Position numbers and translations under genes: made by a program. The notes beneath the pieces are model-generated. The model did not search any database. It saw nothing but the letters and a program-made list of their open reading frames with translations, and was not told the origin of the DNA. 64,000 nucleotides of DNA from Isoperla grammatica (taxonomy: Eukaryota > Arthropoda > Insecta > Plecoptera > Perlodidae): positions 39,021,872 to 39,085,871 of the forward strand of contig OX246741.1 of NCBI GenBank assembly GCA_945910005.1, written 5' to 3'. Positions 62,121 to 64,000 of this stretch are shown here, piece by piece (within the stretch, counting starts at the first letter, position 1; every line of letters begins with the position of its first letter).

Positions 62121-63343
62121 TGTAAATGAACGTCTAAAGGACGCCTGTTAAGACATCTCGCATTTCTTCATTAAAGGTCAAGAATAAGTTATTCGCTTTT
62201 ATAACTTAACTTTCAAATCCGATTAAAATTTCTAAAACTATCATGGTTAGCTATAAGACAATTTTAATGCTTATAATGGATAGGATCGCTCACGAGTAAA
62301 TAATCTTTTATCATCTCTCTATTTTTATCTTTGTTTACCTAATTAATTTATACTTCATACCAACCAAATATATGCTTTGTACAAGTTTACTAGTTTATCC
62401 AGGTTGTGCTATTTACTATGAAGTAAAAAATGTTCTAAGAGTCTAGAGTCACTACACCAAATAAACAAAGCAAATCAATCATTTTCCTCTGGTTATTTTG
62501 CATCGTGTATTAAACATGCCAGCCATATTTTAAAACAAACCTGTCGTACATATTATTTACTATTATGCACCACAATTCACGTTAGTCGAATCTGAAGAAG
62601 TAAAAGGATGTTGACGAAAATGTTTTTGAGTGCGTATTTTATATCAACCATTGTCTGTTCAGCGTGTGTTATTATTACATTATGTGTCTTACTGTTAACA
62701 AGTATTGTCATTTGATACGTTGATTTGGGTGGTCATTTCTCCGGGTGGTCAGCTGTCACGTGGTCAAATTTCCGGTGGTCTATTATCCGCTTACGTAATT
62801 TTCTTAGTCACTAAATTAAGCTGTAAATGTTATTGGTAGTTTATTATGTGAAGACAGTGAAGTAAATTTATTGTCCATCTGTTCTTATGGTAATAACGTT
62901 GAAGGATATATTCTAAGAACAAAACGGATTCTCACAATTTACCAAGATACAAAGACAACATTTTATCACATAGGTTTATGAAAGGATTTACCACGTTGTT
63001 AAACAATAAAGAAAGTAACTTCGATATCACCCTGAACAACATTTTGATTTCATAGCAATTTCATGATTTTATTTTGTCTTAAAGTTTCCGTAGCATCCAT
63101 CCTACAGACGACAACATCAAGCCGGGTTTGTTCAGGGCTTGGGTTGAGGACGACTTGAGAAAATGTTTTACACAAAATAACAAAATAACATCGGTATATT
63201 TTAAACCACATCATTTGAGTAACATTCTCCTACTTGTACCGAGCGGGAGATAATTATATCCTAATTCCGACGCAGCGGGAGTTGGAAGGACAAAAATAGA
63301 GCTTTTATTTTATTTTATTTGAAAATATATATATTTATTATAA
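62121..63343. other. AT-rich spacer, no gene seen
   Basis: AT-rich, no open frame of note. A short 15-bp periodic motif at 62728-62780 is listed separately. Confidence 0.55.
62728..62780. repeat. Four diverged ~15-bp units with GTGGTC core
   Basis: GTGGTC occurs at about 62730, 62745, 62760 and 62775, with spacers such as ATTTCTCCGG and AAATTTCCG. The spacing is close to 15 bp. This is a small, diverged tandem repeat. Confidence 0.6.

Positions 63344-64000
<657 letters not shown>

Overview
This looks like eukaryotic nuclear DNA, most likely from an insect or other arthropod. The unique sequence is AT-rich, no coding gene can be supported, there is a tRNA-derived SINE with a poly(A) tail and target-site duplications, and tandem arrays fill most of the window. 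The insect assignment rests on the general look of the SINE body and of a Penelope-like tail, recalled from memory and not checked. No ribosomal RNA gene, functional tRNA gene, CRISPR array, operon or recognisable conserved protein domain was seen on either strand.

Layout. 1-1929 is unique AT-rich DNA. 1930-3055 is a 55-bp minisatellite. 3056-6350 is AT-rich and holds a retroelement-tail fragment with a hammerhead-ribozyme-like core near 4530-4591. 6351-8362 is a 91-bp minisatellite. 8363-11178 is AT-rich with a degenerate CTAA-type repeat. 11179-39009 is one continuous 28-kb satellite of about 240 copies of a 116-bp monomer, richer in G+C (about 53%) than its flanks. Its right edge abuts what looks like a truncated LTR retrotransposon end on the minus strand (39010-39430). 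Further arrays follow: 47-bp units (41309-41600), 77-bp units (43564-44169), 58-bp units (46280-48549, 39 copies without a length change), 68-bp CpG-rich units (55015-55495), 34-bp units (58104-58510), 55/54-bp units (58655-62120, about 63 copies) and an ATT microsatellite (63344-63755). A complete SINE sits at 45383-45656 between 12-bp duplications.

Roughly 60% of the window is tandem repeat, in nine minisatellite or satellite families that share no obvious unit sequence. The longer open reading frames are by-products of these arrays: units without stops, ATT runs read as poly-isoleucine, or chance open frames in AT-rich DNA. The interest lies in array structure rather than gene content. Nested duplications can be read inside the 28-kb satellite (offsets of 1, 2, 3, 4 and 10 monomers) and inside the 3.4-kb array (offset of 711 bp), which record how these arrays grew by unequal exchange or a similar process. 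The setting would fit heterochromatin or another repeat-rich, gene-poor region, but centromeric or telomeric identity cannot be shown from this sequence.
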